From assembly GCA_023053545.1 (NCBI GenBank), contig JAKZAN010000006.1, forward strand, positions 1,493,001 to 1,557,000: a stretch of DNA of 64,000 nt, in the 5' to 3' direction. The stretch is from Lepidurus packardi (lineage: Eukaryota; Arthropoda; Branchiopoda; Notostraca; Triopsidae). Made by a program: the position numbers and the translations under genes. Positions 36,158 through 48,361 of this stretch are shown here, one piece after another (positions within the stretch are counted from its first letter, which is position 1; every line of letters begins with the position of its first letter). The notes beneath the pieces are model-generated. The model was not told where the DNA came from. It searched no databases and saw nothing but the letters and a program-made list of their open reading frames with translations.

Positions 36158-36969
36158 ATGGCGTTAGTAAAATCCATTTCGCTTTTGCGTATTTCGCGCC
36201 CGGTTTGCTCGATGAGGTTAGTCGTTCTTTTTATAATCGTTTTTCTTATGTATTCGGATAAATAAAATTTTAAAACTCTTTCACATTGAGCATGCTAACC
36301 TAGTCTAAAACCGACTGCGAACATTCATTTCATGACAGTGACACGTACATTTATTTTCAATTTGTGTACTACTTGTACTTCTTTCCTTAAAATATGTCCA
36401 GTATGCCACAGTATATGCTATAGTATGTAATATGCACGATACTTAGATTTTAAGGTTTTAGTTAGTTTTCTCAACTTTTCTTAAATCATCTGATCTGTTT
36501 TAAAAAAGTTTTTGCAAACTTATTTCATTGTTCGCATACCGCATGCGAAAGCCAATGGACTATTTCATTTCGGCCCTGTTTGCCGTATGCACTCGGAAAC
36601 AAAAGCAAATTAAAATTGTGACGCTAATAAACACTATTCCTATAGCTCTCGTTTGTATTCGAATGATGGCAAAGCTGGGGCCATTCGAGAAGCAGGAGGG
36701 GCTTTTGGTAAGCGTGAAGCAGCTCAGGAGGAACAGTATTTTCGCAAATTGGTAAGAGTCTTGAGTACATCCTTTACTTGAGTAGATGCACCTATTTAAT
36801 GGTTACTTTTCCATGATTCTAGCAAGGGGAACAATTGAAGCTTCTCAAAGATCATTTGGATGAAGAAATTACGTTTCATGCAGCTCAGGTGAAGGTCCAC
36901 AAGGATGCTGTTGAACGCCATGAGAAACGCATTAAAGAACTGAGCGAGAAAAAGAAGAGCCACGACTAA
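36158..36969 (+). CDS. ATP5IF1: ATP synthase inhibitory factor 1 (IF1), intact copy
   Basis: Three exons: 36158-36216, 36646-36751 and 36823-36969, in phase, giving 103 residues (vertebrate precursors about 106). Residues 1-25 form an arginine/serine presequence ([17 protein letters not shown]). Then [20 protein letters not shown] matches the inhibitory segment that inserts into F1-ATPase. The C-terminal half is the antiparallel coiled coil: [20 protein letters not shown] to [15 protein letters not shown]1 blocks ATP hydrolysis by reversed mitochondrial ATP synthase at low matrix pH; the conserved histidines in the coil region govern pH-dependent oligomerisation (family knowledge). It is flanked by inverted copies of its own last exon and by the AGMO array, and its 5' half is duplicated at 32856-33931. 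Confidence 0.95.
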
Positions 36970-37263
36970 GTTTTATTTCGAGAAACAAAGAGCGTGGCCT
37001 TGTGATGTCCATAGTAATATGATGTACGTACCTATCCAGGAGGGTTGAAGGAAACTTGAAACTTAATACATAGATAAAACACATACAAAGAAAAAAGCGA
37101 GAGAGTGAAGCATGGTGCTTAAACTTTCTCTGATGCCGGGAGAATCTGAGAAAACCTAGATGTGTCATAGGATATAGACACGCTGAAACCTTGACCAGAG
37201 CCAAGCCCCGCCGCACCCGCCTCTTGCAAGTTTTATCAAATTGCTCAGTCCAAAGGCGTTACA

Positions 37264-38543
37264 TTTTGGAAAACAAAATTTTAATCCATATTTAAATTTA
37301 AAATCTGAAGAATATATTCTTACTGTGTATAACAAAATGAACCGATAAGAAACTTCGTTTGTGTGTGTGTGGGGGGGTTCGTATAAATTAACATGCGTAG
37401 CTACTCCTGTTGTTGACTGTCACCCACCCACCCCCAGAAGAACGAGTGTTCCGTATGAAAACCTTAAAAGACTTTTTATTTTAAAGGCAACAGAAATGAG
37501 GCCTAACTTTTTACGTTTACATAAGGCCATAAACGCACCTTGTAATATTACCCAATAGCTCTCCCCTTCCAGTTTGCTTCCAGCTAATAGCTTTTGACAC
37601 CACATCTCAAGTGACACAAGACCAAAACGATGTTTTTCTATTTGCCCATGAACCGCCCAAGGTTCCTCAGGTTAATTTGCATTTTAACTCGCCACTTCTA
37701 CAAGGACTTTCGGTTTGACAAGACTGGGGAAATTCTACGCGCATCTTTTTAATGCTAACTTTAATAAAAGGTTGAAATCAGAAAAATGAGTTTATAATAG
37801 TGTATCACGACTTCCGGTGCTGAAGTGTTCCATTCCTTCTATAGAACTAAATTTTACAAACCCTTGAAGAATAACCCCAGTTTTATATTAGCCATAAAAT
37901 TTACTGTTATTTCGTTGCGCATTAATGAGGTGGCTCTCCGGGCACGATGAGGGATGAATTGGCTAAAATGTCAGGAATTCCTGTGGTTTCCAACCATGAG
38001 GAAGCCAGCTGTGTTCGTTCGCGAACGTTCGCAAAAATGGGGCATCCTTCCCTATGCGTAGGGAGATTTCCTTAACCTCACCACATTTGTTACGTTAGGT
38101 TTAGCACGTTGGAGTTAGGGTGAAGTGGCCAACATATTGGAAGACAACACCTGAACATAGGAATGTTAGGTGCACATTGAAAATCCATGACCCAGAGACG
38201 TTGTAAAAATTGATCAAGTCGAAGCCACAAACGCAATTACAATTTGCTTGTATGATTTCAAAAATGTGTAACTTTATTTAACGTTCATAGAATCAATTTG
38301 CTTTCCATTTATAGAATTTAGCAATGAATAAAATTGAAGGTCTCGATCTTCGACGACCCTGGCAATAGGGAATTTTTATTATATGACCTGCCCTTAACTT
38401 TCTCCTCCTCCGGAGTCCAACCAATGAGGAAGGCTGCGGATCCGCACGAATGTTGCATTTTTAATTCGGCCGCACAACGCGGCATGGTTTCTACGAAGGT
38501 TGCAAAGCACTGAAACTTAATATAAGACACTCGTCTCGACGGA
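37264..38543. other. Spacer between IF1 and AGMO1
   Basis: No supported gene. This is the only part of the IF1-AGMO1 interval absent from the scrambled copy, so it marks the segment lost during or after the rearrangement. It contains a short G/T-rich run near 37357-37380. Confidence 0.5.
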
Positions 38544-38593
38544 GAGCTCATAGTACAAGATCTGATAGGGTAAAGGATAATCACAGTGTTTTT

Positions 38594-38613
38594 CCTATCA
38601 CCACAGTGATAGG
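38594..38613. repeat. Palindrome upstream of AGMO1
   Basis: CCTATCAC-CACA-GTGATAGG, an 8-base perfect stem with a 4-base loop about 210 bases before the AGMO1 start. It is preserved in the inverted copy (35065-35084). It could be a protein-binding dyad or chance. Confidence 0.4.
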
Positions 38614-38820
38614 AGAATTTTATTTATTCGGCTCAAGTGTCCAGACTCTGCCACGAGACTCAAGCGAACGTGAGTGCATTGAAAGCGACCTCGAAAAGGT
38701 CAAGTAGTTTGCTAAACTAAGTGGGTAAACTTCCGGACTTCGCAATTTCAAGCTTCATATCTGCAAAGGGGCTGCACTTGTCTAAACTATTACGTTTGCA
38801 TCGACTTGTTTCAACCCACA

Positions 38821-40783
38821 ATGGCTCATAATATCTCCGAAGAAGATATTTTGGACTTTGACTTTTCTGAGGATCGCGCGTCGTGGATCTCAGTTTCCTT
38901 CACCGGCTTAAAATACTTGGGTCGACACTTTTACTTGGTACACTCTTCGGATGCTTATATCGAACATGTGGAAGACGAGCCTAAATTCGAAGCAGAAGTA
39001 TATCTCTTTCATTAGTTATTCTTTAACATATAAAAACGAGGTGTCTTTATTGAACAGGCGGCACCGTTTTTCGTTACCTTTGTTTTGCTGGAATGGTTCA
39101 TTCGGTGGTGGAAGGGAAAAGGGGTTCCCTCCTTGGCGGATGGTCTTGCTTCCGTAGCTACCGGCATGTTCCTCGATTTCGTTCGGTAAAAGTCCAAACA
39201 TCAATAATTACGTTCTTCTGTTTTAGTAATTGTGAAATCAAAACTCACAGAGTGGCTTTCCGGGGTATTCAACATTCCATTTACATGTACGTTTACCGGA
39301 ACTACTGTTTGTACGAGCTACCATGGGATTCGCCTATGACTTGGTACGTGACTGCATTGGTTGTAGACCTAGGGTATTATTGGGGCCATCGAGCTACACA
39401 CGGTAAGACATAAGATTGCTCAAAGTTCTGACTACAAAGATTAAATGCTATTTCTACCCTTCCTTAGAAATCAATTTGTTCTGGGCCCATCATCAGACTC
39501 ATCATAGCTCGGATCATTACAGTCTGACCTCTGCGTTACGTCAAGGACCGTTTCAAAGTTATTGCACATGGGTAATTCAAGTTTAAAGTTATATGCATAA
39601 CATTCGCAGAATATTCCAATTTTCAATTATAACGTCAAGATTGTACTAAGAATGTGGTTTTTCCCTTCGACAGATTTTCTATCTTCCAGCAGCCTTGTTT
39701 ATCCCACCAACTCAGTTTTTATTGCATCTGCAGTTTAACTTGCTTTATCAATTCTGGATTCACACAGAAATCATAGATAATATTGGGCCCTTGGAGTATA
39801 TCTTGAATACACCCAGCCATCACCGTGTGCATCACAGTATGTCGGAGACAAACATGATAACACCACTATAATATTTTTTGTTTTGTTTTTTGGTTAATTG
39901 CACCAGGTTCAAATCCATACTGTATCGATAAAAATTATGCTGGAGTGCTTATTATCTGGGATCGAATGTTTGGAACTTTTGAGGCTGAACGCAAAGACGA
40001 AAAATTGGTCTACGGCTTGATTACCCAAGTCAATTCTGCTAATCCGCTTTATCTTGTGGTAAAAATTGAACCGGAATTGATAATCACGAATAACTCATTC
40101 GTTTTTCTCATTTTAGCTATGCCACATGAAAAACATCTATACCAAATTTTGGTCCATGAAAGGATGGCGAAATAAATTGTCTGTACTATTAAACGGACCT
40201 GGATGGACTCCGGGTAGTCCCAGATTAGGATGGCATCACGAAATACCACCAGTAATCAACTTATTTCAGGTCAAGTCTTTTAAAACTTTGTTTCAAAGGT
40301 TCAGCTCGATCGCGTACCATACTGTCCTGAAGTATCTTTGGAATACTGCACTTACTTACTTGTTCACTTTTTTGTGATGGTATTTGCCCACCAAGCTTTA
40401 ACATGGAAAGAAGAAGTAAGGCAACTAAAACCCGCTGGAATCTTACATCCATCCGATTTTTATTTGCGTTCTTATAGGTATTGAGTCCGGTTAGTATCCT
40501 GTTACACACAACATATTTCGTATATTCGCTCACCTGCATTGGAATGGTTTTTGACAATCGACCATACGCCCCGTTCTTCGAGTTCTTTCGGTGCCTTTTG
40601 TTTCTCGCATTCACACAAACGGAAATTTCATTGCTGACGGCACTGGAAAATTTCCCAATTGCAAGCGATGAAACGTTTCATTGGGCTCTACGTAAGCTGT
40701 TTTCTGTGTCCACTGTCTATTGGGGTTACCGTTCCGTTACACAACTCACAGAGTTACGTTTCATGAAAGTCAAGAAATTGTAG
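38821..40783 (+). CDS. Alkylglycerol monooxygenase-like, tandem copy 1
   Basis: Nine exons: 38821-38997, 39058-39185, 39251-39402, 39468-39571, 39674-39836, 39907-40058, 40117-40251, 40299-40415 and 40478-40783. About 477 residues (human AGMO 445). It is a multi-pass ER membrane protein of the fatty-acid hydroxylase superfamily. Diiron histidine boxes are visible: HRATH (exons 3-4), HHQTHHSS, HTE and SHHRVHH, with GYYWGHR, FIPPTQFLLHLQFNLLYQFW and [20 protein letters not shown] between them, matching the AGMO core. AGMO cleaves the ether bond of alkylglycerols using tetrahydrobiopterin and O2. For exon 3 the acceptor at 39249-39250 is chosen because it gives the same 152-base exon as its paralogues. 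Its first three exons also exist as an inverted fragment at 34282-34857. Confidence 0.92.
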
Positions 40784-40830
40784 CTCCCTTTAGTTCTGTC
40801 ATGTTCCGTTCAGCGTTAGTTATCTGTGTA

Positions 40831-40836
40831 AATAAA
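40831..40836 (+). terminator. Candidate poly(A) signal of AGMO copy 1
   Basis: AATAAA 48 bases after the stop codon. Confidence 0.5.
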
Positions 40837-41704
40837 CACCTAAAATACATTAGGATCCACTCTTATGAAAGGTTCAATGTAACTTACCTTCTAGCTCATT
40901 GAAGCATCTTTAGGACACCTTGTATTTCAAATTTGAAACATACGCTTATATCATTACAGGAAAACCTTAGGACGCGGATAATATCTTTGAAAGATCAATT
41001 ATTTTTTATTACGTCTTCTGTTTTAATAGATATTCTTTCTTTAAAATGTATCTTTTTTAATTATACTGTAAAGTTTTATTAAAAAGAGATAATTAGCTTT
41101 TATGGACATGTTCTCAGTTTCCAATAATATCCCCACCCCCTCTGACTAAAGCGCACAAATGCATTCACATCCAACTTGTGCTGTTATAGCTAATTCACTT
41201 GCACACACCTCCAATTGAAAACTACATGAAATCTTTCTTTGTTGGCATCTCAACGAAATATTAGTGGATAAGAATTGTGCATGCTTCTAATTCACCTTAA
41301 TACTTCATACTTAAACGCTTACTTATTGGTCCTGCTGAAATAAATCTACAAATAATATGACAACCTTTGATCTGCTGAACAGACCCTGCTAACAGAGATT
41401 ACCGTTCCCATTGCGTGTTGTGACTTTTCCCTGTACAATCCTAACCACAGGCTTCTCTGTGCAATACTTTCGCAGATAAGATTACAAAGACAAAAGTACG
41501 AGACTAGATTTTTCTTACGTGAGTTCAAGACATTCATACCGCCTTACATTTATCACTGGCCTGGAAGTCTTTAAAATCCTCGCTGAAGAAACCAAAGTGC
41601 CAGTCTGCGGTGAGGACTTTTTGTAGTTTTAGCGGAATCGCACTGGAGTTACAAATATTTCGTATGAGTTTGTATTACTCTGATCGGAATACGAGAGGGT
41701 AAGA

Positions 41705-43670
41705 ATGCAGTCTTGCAATTATAGTGATGAAGCAGTGCAAGAGAGCCTCAATTGCTCTCAAGAATCCGTGTTCTTTTCCCGTACCCTGCCTGCAACACTG
41801 AAATACGTAGGCAAACAATTTTACATAGTCGGGAATGACGAAGCCTACCCAGAAACCATCGACAAAGTGCCTGAACTTGAAGCTGCAGTAAGATACCTTT
41901 AGTTAAAAGCTCATGATTATTACAAAACCACAGAAAAACTTCATATCTTGATTAGGCTGTACCTTTTATGGTCGTTACTATAATTCTGGAATATATAGTC
42001 CTAAAGTACAAAGGCAAGAAACCTCACGCTATTGGAGATGGGATTGGTTCGATATCAACCGGCATGATGAAAGATCTCGTCCGGTAGTCTACCTTTCTCA
42101 ACTTGAACTCGCAATGAAGTGAAAGTGTATATTTTCTTTTAGAATGGTCTCTAAAGGGCTACAGCATTCCGCTTATATGTGGGTACACCGGAATTTGTGT
42201 ATATACGATCTACCATGGGACTCGCCCTATACGTGGTACTTAGCAGCTATTTTGGCCGATTTGGCGTATTATTGGGGCCACCGAGCTACTCACGGTTAGT
42301 TTACTTTCCCACTTTTCTTAGCCAAACCTATTAACTAATTTCTTAAATACTGTTAAAGAGCTTAATGTGCTATGGGCTCATCACCAAGCACACCATAACT
42401 CGGATTACTTCAACTGTTTTGTCGCCATGCGGCAAGGTCCACTCCAACTTTACTTTCTCTGGGTAGGAGTATTTGTCTTTTAACCCACAACCTTACGAAA
42501 AGCACGGCGGTAACTATAGTAAATGAAACTTCCTGAACAGTTGTTCCTGATTCCAACAGCTATGTTCATTCCTCCAACACAATACCTTCTTCACATACAA
42601 CTGAATTTACTCGCTACATTTTGGGTGCATACGGAAGCCATTGATACCCTGGGACCTTTGGAATACATCCTCAACACTCCTAGTCACCATCGCGTACATC
42701 ACGGTAACACAACCATCAGTCTATTTTTCAATTGATGTTTTCGACAATTTTAACTAAAGTGACTTTGTAGGATCTAATCCGTACTGCATTGACAAAAACT
42801 ACGGTGGCATCTTAATTATTTGGGATAAAATATTTGGAACTTTCGAAGCTGAACGCAAAGATGAGAAAGTCATTTATGGTCTAGTTCACCAAACGAACTC
42901 CGCCAACCCAATTTTTCTTGTGGTGCGTAGCAATAATTAGGAAGGGTAAAGTACATTTTTAATGTGTATTGATTTTGCAACTAGTTCAATCATTTCCCGG
43001 TCATTTGGAATAACTTCTGGTCAATCAAAGGCTTCGGAAATAAGATGCGAGTTTTGTTCTATGGGCCTAACTGGGAGCCTGGTAGTCCTCGAATGGGTAA
43101 CTACGAAACCATACCCCCAGTAAGAGATTACACCTTTGCTTTATAACTCGAATCACGTTTTACGCTGACTTCTTTTTACTATGAAGGCTGATCCTGAACG
43201 TGTACCATTTACTGCACACACTTCACGCAGTCGTACAGCTTACATTGTTCTTCACTTCATACTTATCCTCCTTGGGCACCAATGTTTGTCCCGGCAAGAA
43301 AGCGTAAGTGAATTTAATCGCTGGCCCACAATTTTACAACCTGAATCACATATTTTTAACGCAGATTCTAAGTACGTTGGATACTTGGCTGTATCTGTTT
43401 TACTTCACATACTCGCTGTACTGCATGGGTCAAATCTTTGAAAATCAACCCAGTGCGCCATACTACGAGTTCCTGAGATGCGCCGTATTCTTGGCTTGTA
43501 CGACAACAGAGGTTTCGCTCTTGTCCAGCATGGGAGAATCGCTGTTAACAAGAGAAGATATGTACTCTGTATTGAGAGTAATTTTTACAGTTTCAGCTGC
43601 TGTCTGGGGTTGTACTTCATTATATCAAATTGTAGGATTAGGCAGCCATGCCAAACAAAAGAAAGCTTAA
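41705..43670 (+). CDS. Alkylglycerol monooxygenase-like, tandem copy 2
   Basis: Nine exons: 41705-41887, 41956-42083, 42143-42294, 42359-42462, 42541-42703, 42771-42922, 42985-43119, 43187-43303 and 43365-43670. About 479 residues. Seven of the nine exon lengths equal those of the other copies or copy 1 (128, 152, 104, 163, 152, 135, 117, 306 bases), showing tandem duplication. Histidine boxes are kept: [16 protein letters not shown] and SHHRVHH. The core [20 protein letters not shown] is well conserved. N- and C-terminal membrane segments are more diverged, for example [20 protein letters not shown] near the end. The gap from copy 1 is about 0.9 kb and both read rightwards. The reaction is inferred from the family; the preferred substrate may differ from copy 1. 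Confidence 0.92.
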
Positions 43671-46600
43671 ACGTTGAAGTTGCAAAGCATTTGTATCGTG
43701 ATACTTATTTTTTACATTTCGCCATTATTTAATAATTGTGTGCTAGACTATAAATACCCTGTGACGAATAGGAGCTTCGAAGTTTAATTAAACCAAAATG
43801 CTGTAAAATTCAGCGACTGAATATATTACTCGATACGAGTTACTATTTGAAAACAGTCATAGCACGGAAATGTGTGATATTATATCTAGGAAAATACGTA
43901 GCGGTACTACAATTCTCGATCCTTACGATATTTCATAGAATAAAACCTTTTAACTAACTGTTCATTAATCTTAAGTATTACCTTAACGACAGCAATGTAT
44001 GGATACGAGACAACTACATGTCGAGCCATGACTTGCATTTTCTCCTTAACGCACTCGGGTTTTACCGTACTATCACGAAAACCTTGGAGTTCGATCTTTG
44101 TGCAGAATATTTTGGTCATAAGCCGCTGATATGAATAAACAAGGACTTTCCACATGGAAATAGTTAGTAGGACGAGCTTGTTCGGACACCCAAAATAGTT
44201 AACTTCAAAGCCACTTTATCATTTTGTCTAAATAATTTATACAGAATTGTTACGTCCTTTGTTCATAACCACGTCATGTTCGATAGCGTTCAAGTTGGGT
44301 ATGAACACTGCATAAAGTTTGCACAAATATACCAATGACAAAAACATTTGATAAGATAGCCCCGATTACGTTTTTCACGCTACCTTATTCATATAATATT
44401 GTTAGAGCTGTTTTCATGGTTTGATACCACGCTTCGCTGGTCTGTTGACAACACCTCTTTCAAGACAAAAATAGGCTGTACAATAATTCATTCTATTGGA
44501 ATTTGAACAAACAAGTCATTGTCTCCATTTCCGTACTGCTAACTTGTATTAGATAAAAAGACGTATTGACAGACGTAACTTAAATAAGAACCCAGAACAT
44601 ATCAACCTCAGTTTAATATCTATAGACAGTTTAAAATATCTTAGACAGGGAGAAAAGCGTTCTTTCGCGCGTGAAACCATGATAAGATATTCCATACCGT
44701 AGTTATGGAACTGTCGTCTAGCATGACGGCAGCTCCATTGTATGCATCCTAGAGATATGAGGGGTAAAATTAAAACCTGGCGCACCGGAGGACTATTCAC
44801 TTAATAGCGAATAATAAGACAGACAAGCAAGGAAAATACACGCGGGAAGGGAAATAGACTTGGGTAGCGTGAGGGAAAGAGAGAAATTGGGGTAGATGTT
44901 GGACGTTGAAGGGCAAAATCGAGCAAATAGCAAATCAGGAGGTAGAACGAGAAGGGAGAGAGCCCATTAGTTTGTCTTAGGAAACAAAGGTAGTTGTGTA
45001 TTAAGGTACTGTACTTTCATGTTCGACAAGCATTTACTGGTTAGACTACACATGGGCGATTAGGCTATGTCTCAAATTTTAGTGCTTCACTGCGCTGCAC
45101 GCGAAGGAAATCGGCTCAGTTCTTTTAAAGAAGCTGGAAGGCTTGTGTCGCATGCTGCGTGTTTCTTTCAGGTCCTGCTGGCTTACGAATGCATAGAATG
45201 TTGCAAAGGAACGTTATACTAACGAAAACTGTCGTCAAGAAAATCGAGATTGACCCCGGAATGCATTATTCTACTGCATTGGTAGCGTAGTGCCGTTAGC
45301 GCCACTTGCGTTAAAGTCAGTGGCCGATCATGGACGGTTTGAGCAAATCATGGGGAAGAACGACCACAGAAAGGAAGCCACAAAGAGATGTCGCTAACAA
45401 AAGTGGTGGATGGGCACGACTTATTACGGGTGATGCGCCAGAGTCAAAATCTAGTGGCATACCGGAGTAACGGTAGAAGTCCGGCCTGACCGAAGTAGTA
45501 TCCCTCACTGAAAAGAGGGGTAGTAAGAATGGAGTGAGTTTAGGTTAGGCAGAGATGGGTGTGACAGTGAAAGTTTCGCCGGTCGGTCAGTCCCCTGTTT
45601 GGCGGACCACCTTAAAACGGGGAACGACCTCTTTACCCATTATTGAACATCGACGATTAGCCCAGTAGGGATAAGGATAATACTACTACTTTCTTGAACC
45701 CATGGCCGTGTACTATTTTACTCTACCCAGTTAACATATACGGTCCCAACACATCAGCAGCGAAAAATCAGGTGTCAGGAAAATATTCCGTCGAAGTCTA
45801 GTCGAAAGAACGGAAGTGATTTTGCTAACAAATTGCTCAACGTTAGTTGAGTGAATTTTTAATACTGACATCTTAAGCTATATTAATGACTGTCGGTAAC
45901 TAACACTACCACGTTGTTCCACAATAATTGTGGCAGAAGCGATGGGCTATATAGAGCGTTCTGTAAAACAATTCGGATTCAGAAAGAGCTTCTATCCTCC
46001 CGCAAGTACATTATTTCGGTACTATATTGTAATTGAAGCAATCTTATTTGAAAAGAAAAACAAGTTTATATTCGCCAGTTCTTATTGTGAAACTACCTAC
46101 AAGTTGCTATAATTACGTCAAAGCGGAAATGCCAACTTTTGTTTTATACAAATGGTTCAGGGTTTTTTATGTACATTAGAAGCCTCTAAGGCAATTGTTA
46201 TTAACCAAGTGTCTACAAGAATACACTGCTGTATTGACGTTATATTATATACATAAAATCTTGTCGGGTACATTTGACCATTCACCGCCAGAGTACGTGC
46301 TAGCTCAGTCATAACACTCGCAATGTATTTTCGTAGTATTTTCGTAGGGCCGATGACCCTATGAAAATAGCCATCTCTCCCGGTCAATAGCTTCAATGTT
46401 CAGCGTTTGATATTTTGGACCAACGCTTTGAGTACAACCAGGTCAACAGGTATAAGCCGTAGAACAGATCAAAGAACCCGAACAGAATTCCCTTGTTTAG
46501 ACTCATGGCCCCAGGGTTCAGAGCTCAGCCAGTAACCGTTTGCCAAAATACGTTAACATGATATGTATATGGTAATCGTACGCTAAATAAGCCTAACATT

Positions 46601-48361
46601 GCAGACTGCAATGCATGACCTCCTCTGGCCCATTTCTACTTTTCTCTTTTTTGTATGCGTGTACTTCAAGCAGACTTAATTTGACCGAGACACATCTTGC
46701 ATAGTTTCAATATATACTGCACAAAAATCCCACCAAAAGAAATAAAAATATCTACATTTTAAAATTGTAAACAAGGAATTCCTAAACTTAAAATAAAAAT
46801 ATTTTTACACATACTCCATTTCAAGTAATAGCATTTCTAACGTAACCTAAAATACGCAGTAATTTTCACACACTGTCACTAATGGCCTTTTTTCGACTGC
46901 TTTATTCCCGTTGCTGTCCAAAGCCGGACCGCCCTATCGTACAGTTATCTCCCTTTTTATACCCCCAAAATGTACAAGTCAAAAGTAAAATTTTTCACCC
47001 TGACGAACATCACCCTTGACATTCTCTCCAATTAACCCTAACAAATATCCCATGTATGCCTTGCTCTCCCTTGACAATTTGCTTACATTGTTATCATATG
47101 CAGCATTCCTTATATTTTTTTAAGGAATTCATTTTAACTATAGCACGTTGGATTACGCCAATATAAAACAAAAGATGTCAGAACTAAGAAAAAAAGGTTA
47201 ACATGCCAACGACAGTTGACAGGGCGAAAGGTTCAATTTAAAAGTACGAAGATAAAGTTTGAAAGTAGTTGTTTAGGTAATACCAAATAGGCCAATGGGA
47301 AATACCCACATTCTTTCCCCAAAAATCCAAGTAGGCCTCTTCAAAGAAAATCTGTGTGTCCTCCAAACTAGAATGATCCTAGCGTGACGTAACTAACTTC
47401 TAGCTAAGTCAACAGGCAGTGCACTAGCATGGGGTGAAACTAGCGAAGGGTAAATAGGTTACTTGTTCCCCGCACCCTCCAAGCATTCCAGCTTAGTACT
47501 ACGCTAACAGCAGAACCGGAGAAAACACCTTGGTGAAAAAGTCGACTGGCCTAGTCAAGCTGGCAGCAATAGCATCCGTATTCACATCTAACGTCGCCTA
47601 CATTTAAGAATACAGAGATTCGAGGACTTTCAGAGGGACCATCTTGCTGTCTAAAACTTCCTGGCCAGTTATTCCCTTCCCACGGATTAATATAAAGTGA
47701 CGCATTCGCAGCCAGATATGTTCGTAAAACATTCAAAGCCGAGTAATAAACAACCATGCCTGTTTGCAAACGACCTTTAGGGATTTCTGCCGAACAGGCT
47801 TCTTTTTGGAACTTTCCATCGGGTAACCAAATTGCTTAGATTTGGGTAACTAGGAAGGGATGAACTGTCGAGAAAGTGTTACACAAAGTTACCTCTCGTT
47901 CTCCCTACTGTGTCTTCCTATATACCCTGGTTTTCGCAGTTTAGTATCGTACGAACAGTTCAACCACGACGACTCACACACAACAGCACTCCCTCCTACC
48001 GGTCGGCCTACCGTGACCACTAATGTATTGTTGGATTGGTTATTACGGTAAGTTAGCAATTATTACAAAAATGAGTGCTATTGTCAGTGTTCTTTTTCTA
48101 AACTGCCTTTATATACGTGGAAAACCCGACCAAAGAACTTCACCCTAACGTGCACACTAACAAAAGTTTCTCTTTTTTTGTTTCTCTGTCTCTGTTTTGT
48201 TTTTCTTCAAATAGCCTGTTTACTAACTCAAAATGTGTCTCCCTACGCATAACTTCAGCCACTGAACCCACAGGATGAAGCAACACCTTGCAGTACTCTT
48301 TTCGCATGTTGTCAATCCAAGGTACAATCATTAACATATTGTGTAAATCAACAGGGTAATC
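43671..48361. other. Long spacer inside the AGMO array, no supported gene
   Basis: About 4.7 kb without recognisable exons. I looked for relics of a lost AGMO copy (HRVHH, NTPSHH or GYYWGH coding) and saw none on either strand. It may contain regulatory sequence or the missing 5' exon of APC, which I could not identify. Confidence 0.4.

Noticed and set aside
43671..48361. Possible relic of a fourth AGMO copy
   Set aside because: No coding for the histidine boxes or the conserved core on either strand.
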